This document shows, one piece after another, positions 12,871-13,083 of a DNA stretch of 13,083 nucleotides (its first letter is position 1; each line of letters opens with the position of its first letter). The position numbers and the translations under genes are program-made. Under the pieces are notes generated by a model that was not told where the DNA came from, did not search any database, and saw only the letters and a program-made list of their open reading frames with translations. The stretch covers positions 1-13,083 of the forward strand of contig DOMV01000318.1 of NCBI GenBank assembly GCA_003509805.1, in the 5' to 3' direction. This DNA is from Planctomycetaceae bacterium (GTDB lineage Bacteria; Planctomycetota; Planctomycetia; Pirellulales; Thermoguttaceae).

Positions 12871-12896
12871 GTTGTATCACAACATTGTATCACATC
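12871..12896. repeat. 13-bp direct duplication upstream of the ComEA-like gene
   Basis: TTGTATCACAACA is directly followed by TTGTATCACATCG, ten or more of 13 bases identical. It is part of the 310-bp region 12774-13083, which holds no gene I can support: leader hairpin, this duplication, and the edge copy of repeat B. Confidence 0.65.
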
Positions 12897-12952
12897 GCGG
12901 TCGCTTATGGTAGAATGGACGTGCGAAGCGGGAACGGTGTGCCCGGAGTATG

Positions 12953-13083
12953 CCGCAATCGGCCTGAAATGGTTCCCGTGAAAATTGCCTGTCGCTTGAA
13001 CAAAACGTGCAACTCGACATTTGCAAGGATATCTACAAGGACGTTGCGTCGAGTGATAGCAACAAGCAGTCTTCGCCAAACAA
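12953..13083. repeat. Dispersed repeat B, third copy, running to the window edge
   Basis: ATCGGCCTGAAATGGTTCCCG (from 12958, 21 bases less one at the end) and TTGCCTGTCGCTTGAAC match the first half of the copy at 8022-8165. The right-hand stem arm is not present before the edge. The minus-strand frame through here (12819-13079) encodes residues similar to those read from the other B copy, which reflects shared DNA rather than a protein. Confidence 0.6.

Noticed and set aside
12819..13079. 86-residue minus-strand frame at the right edge
   Set aside because: Reads through repeat B and the ComEA-like leader; no protein motif.

Overview
The window looks like bacterial chromosome from a planctomycete-like (Planctomycetota) genome. 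This rests on protein families I recognise, not on a marker gene: two tandem secreted beta-barrel proteins of the 'YLDR...P..G..W.P' type, a DUF3843-like protein, a cobalamin-type radical SAM of the RiPP-maturation class, and a zinc-ribbon/membrane protein of a kind common there. Coding density is moderate. Several spacers are filled with short tandem repeats, dispersed repeats and transposase debris. There is no rRNA, tRNA, CRISPR array or intact insertion sequence.

Layout. Positions 1-2312 (minus) hold two related outer-membrane beta-barrel genes; the left one runs off the window edge. They are separated by six 14-bp tandem units that begin at the stop codon of the upstream gene. Positions 2313-2420 are a compact divergent promoter region. 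Positions 2421-3005 (plus) encode a biotin-protein ligase whose 3' end has been replaced by an IS1595-type transposase remnant (2986-3409, minus). Positions 3712-4635 (plus) encode a TPR protein. Positions 4666-7814 (minus) form a two-gene, 4-nt-overlapping operon: a DUF1232/alpha-beta-hydrolase fusion followed by a B12-binding radical SAM enzyme resembling RiPP maturation radical SAM protein 1. No precursor peptide is visible beside it.

Positions 7829-8806 contain two dispersed repeat families, here called A (inverted-repeat, MITE-like) and B (a long stem with wobble-compensated arms). They flank a DUF3843-like gene that repeat A cuts off. Positions 8932-10084 (plus) form a three-gene cassette joined by ATGA overlaps: PIN toxin, small antitoxin, DUF3788 protein. 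It is followed by an IS4-type transposase remnant (10086-10562) and a rho-independent terminator. Another A+B pair follows, with A inverted. Positions 10842-12290 (minus) encode a three-zinc-motif, two-TM-segment protein with an internal duplication. Positions 12405-12773 (minus) encode a ComEA-like helix-hairpin-helix protein that ends inside a 15-bp tandem array. A last B copy reaches the right edge.

Themes. (1) 12-18-bp tandem duplications recur at eight or more places, in coding and non-coding DNA, and two arrays sit exactly at stop codons. (2) Repeats A and B recur at several loci, in the order B-A-gene before minus-strand genes. (3) Both transposase remnants have lost their catalytic core while keeping coding sequence from both sides of the gap. 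The best candidates for unfamiliar biology are the hydrolase-radical SAM pair and the A/B repeat system.
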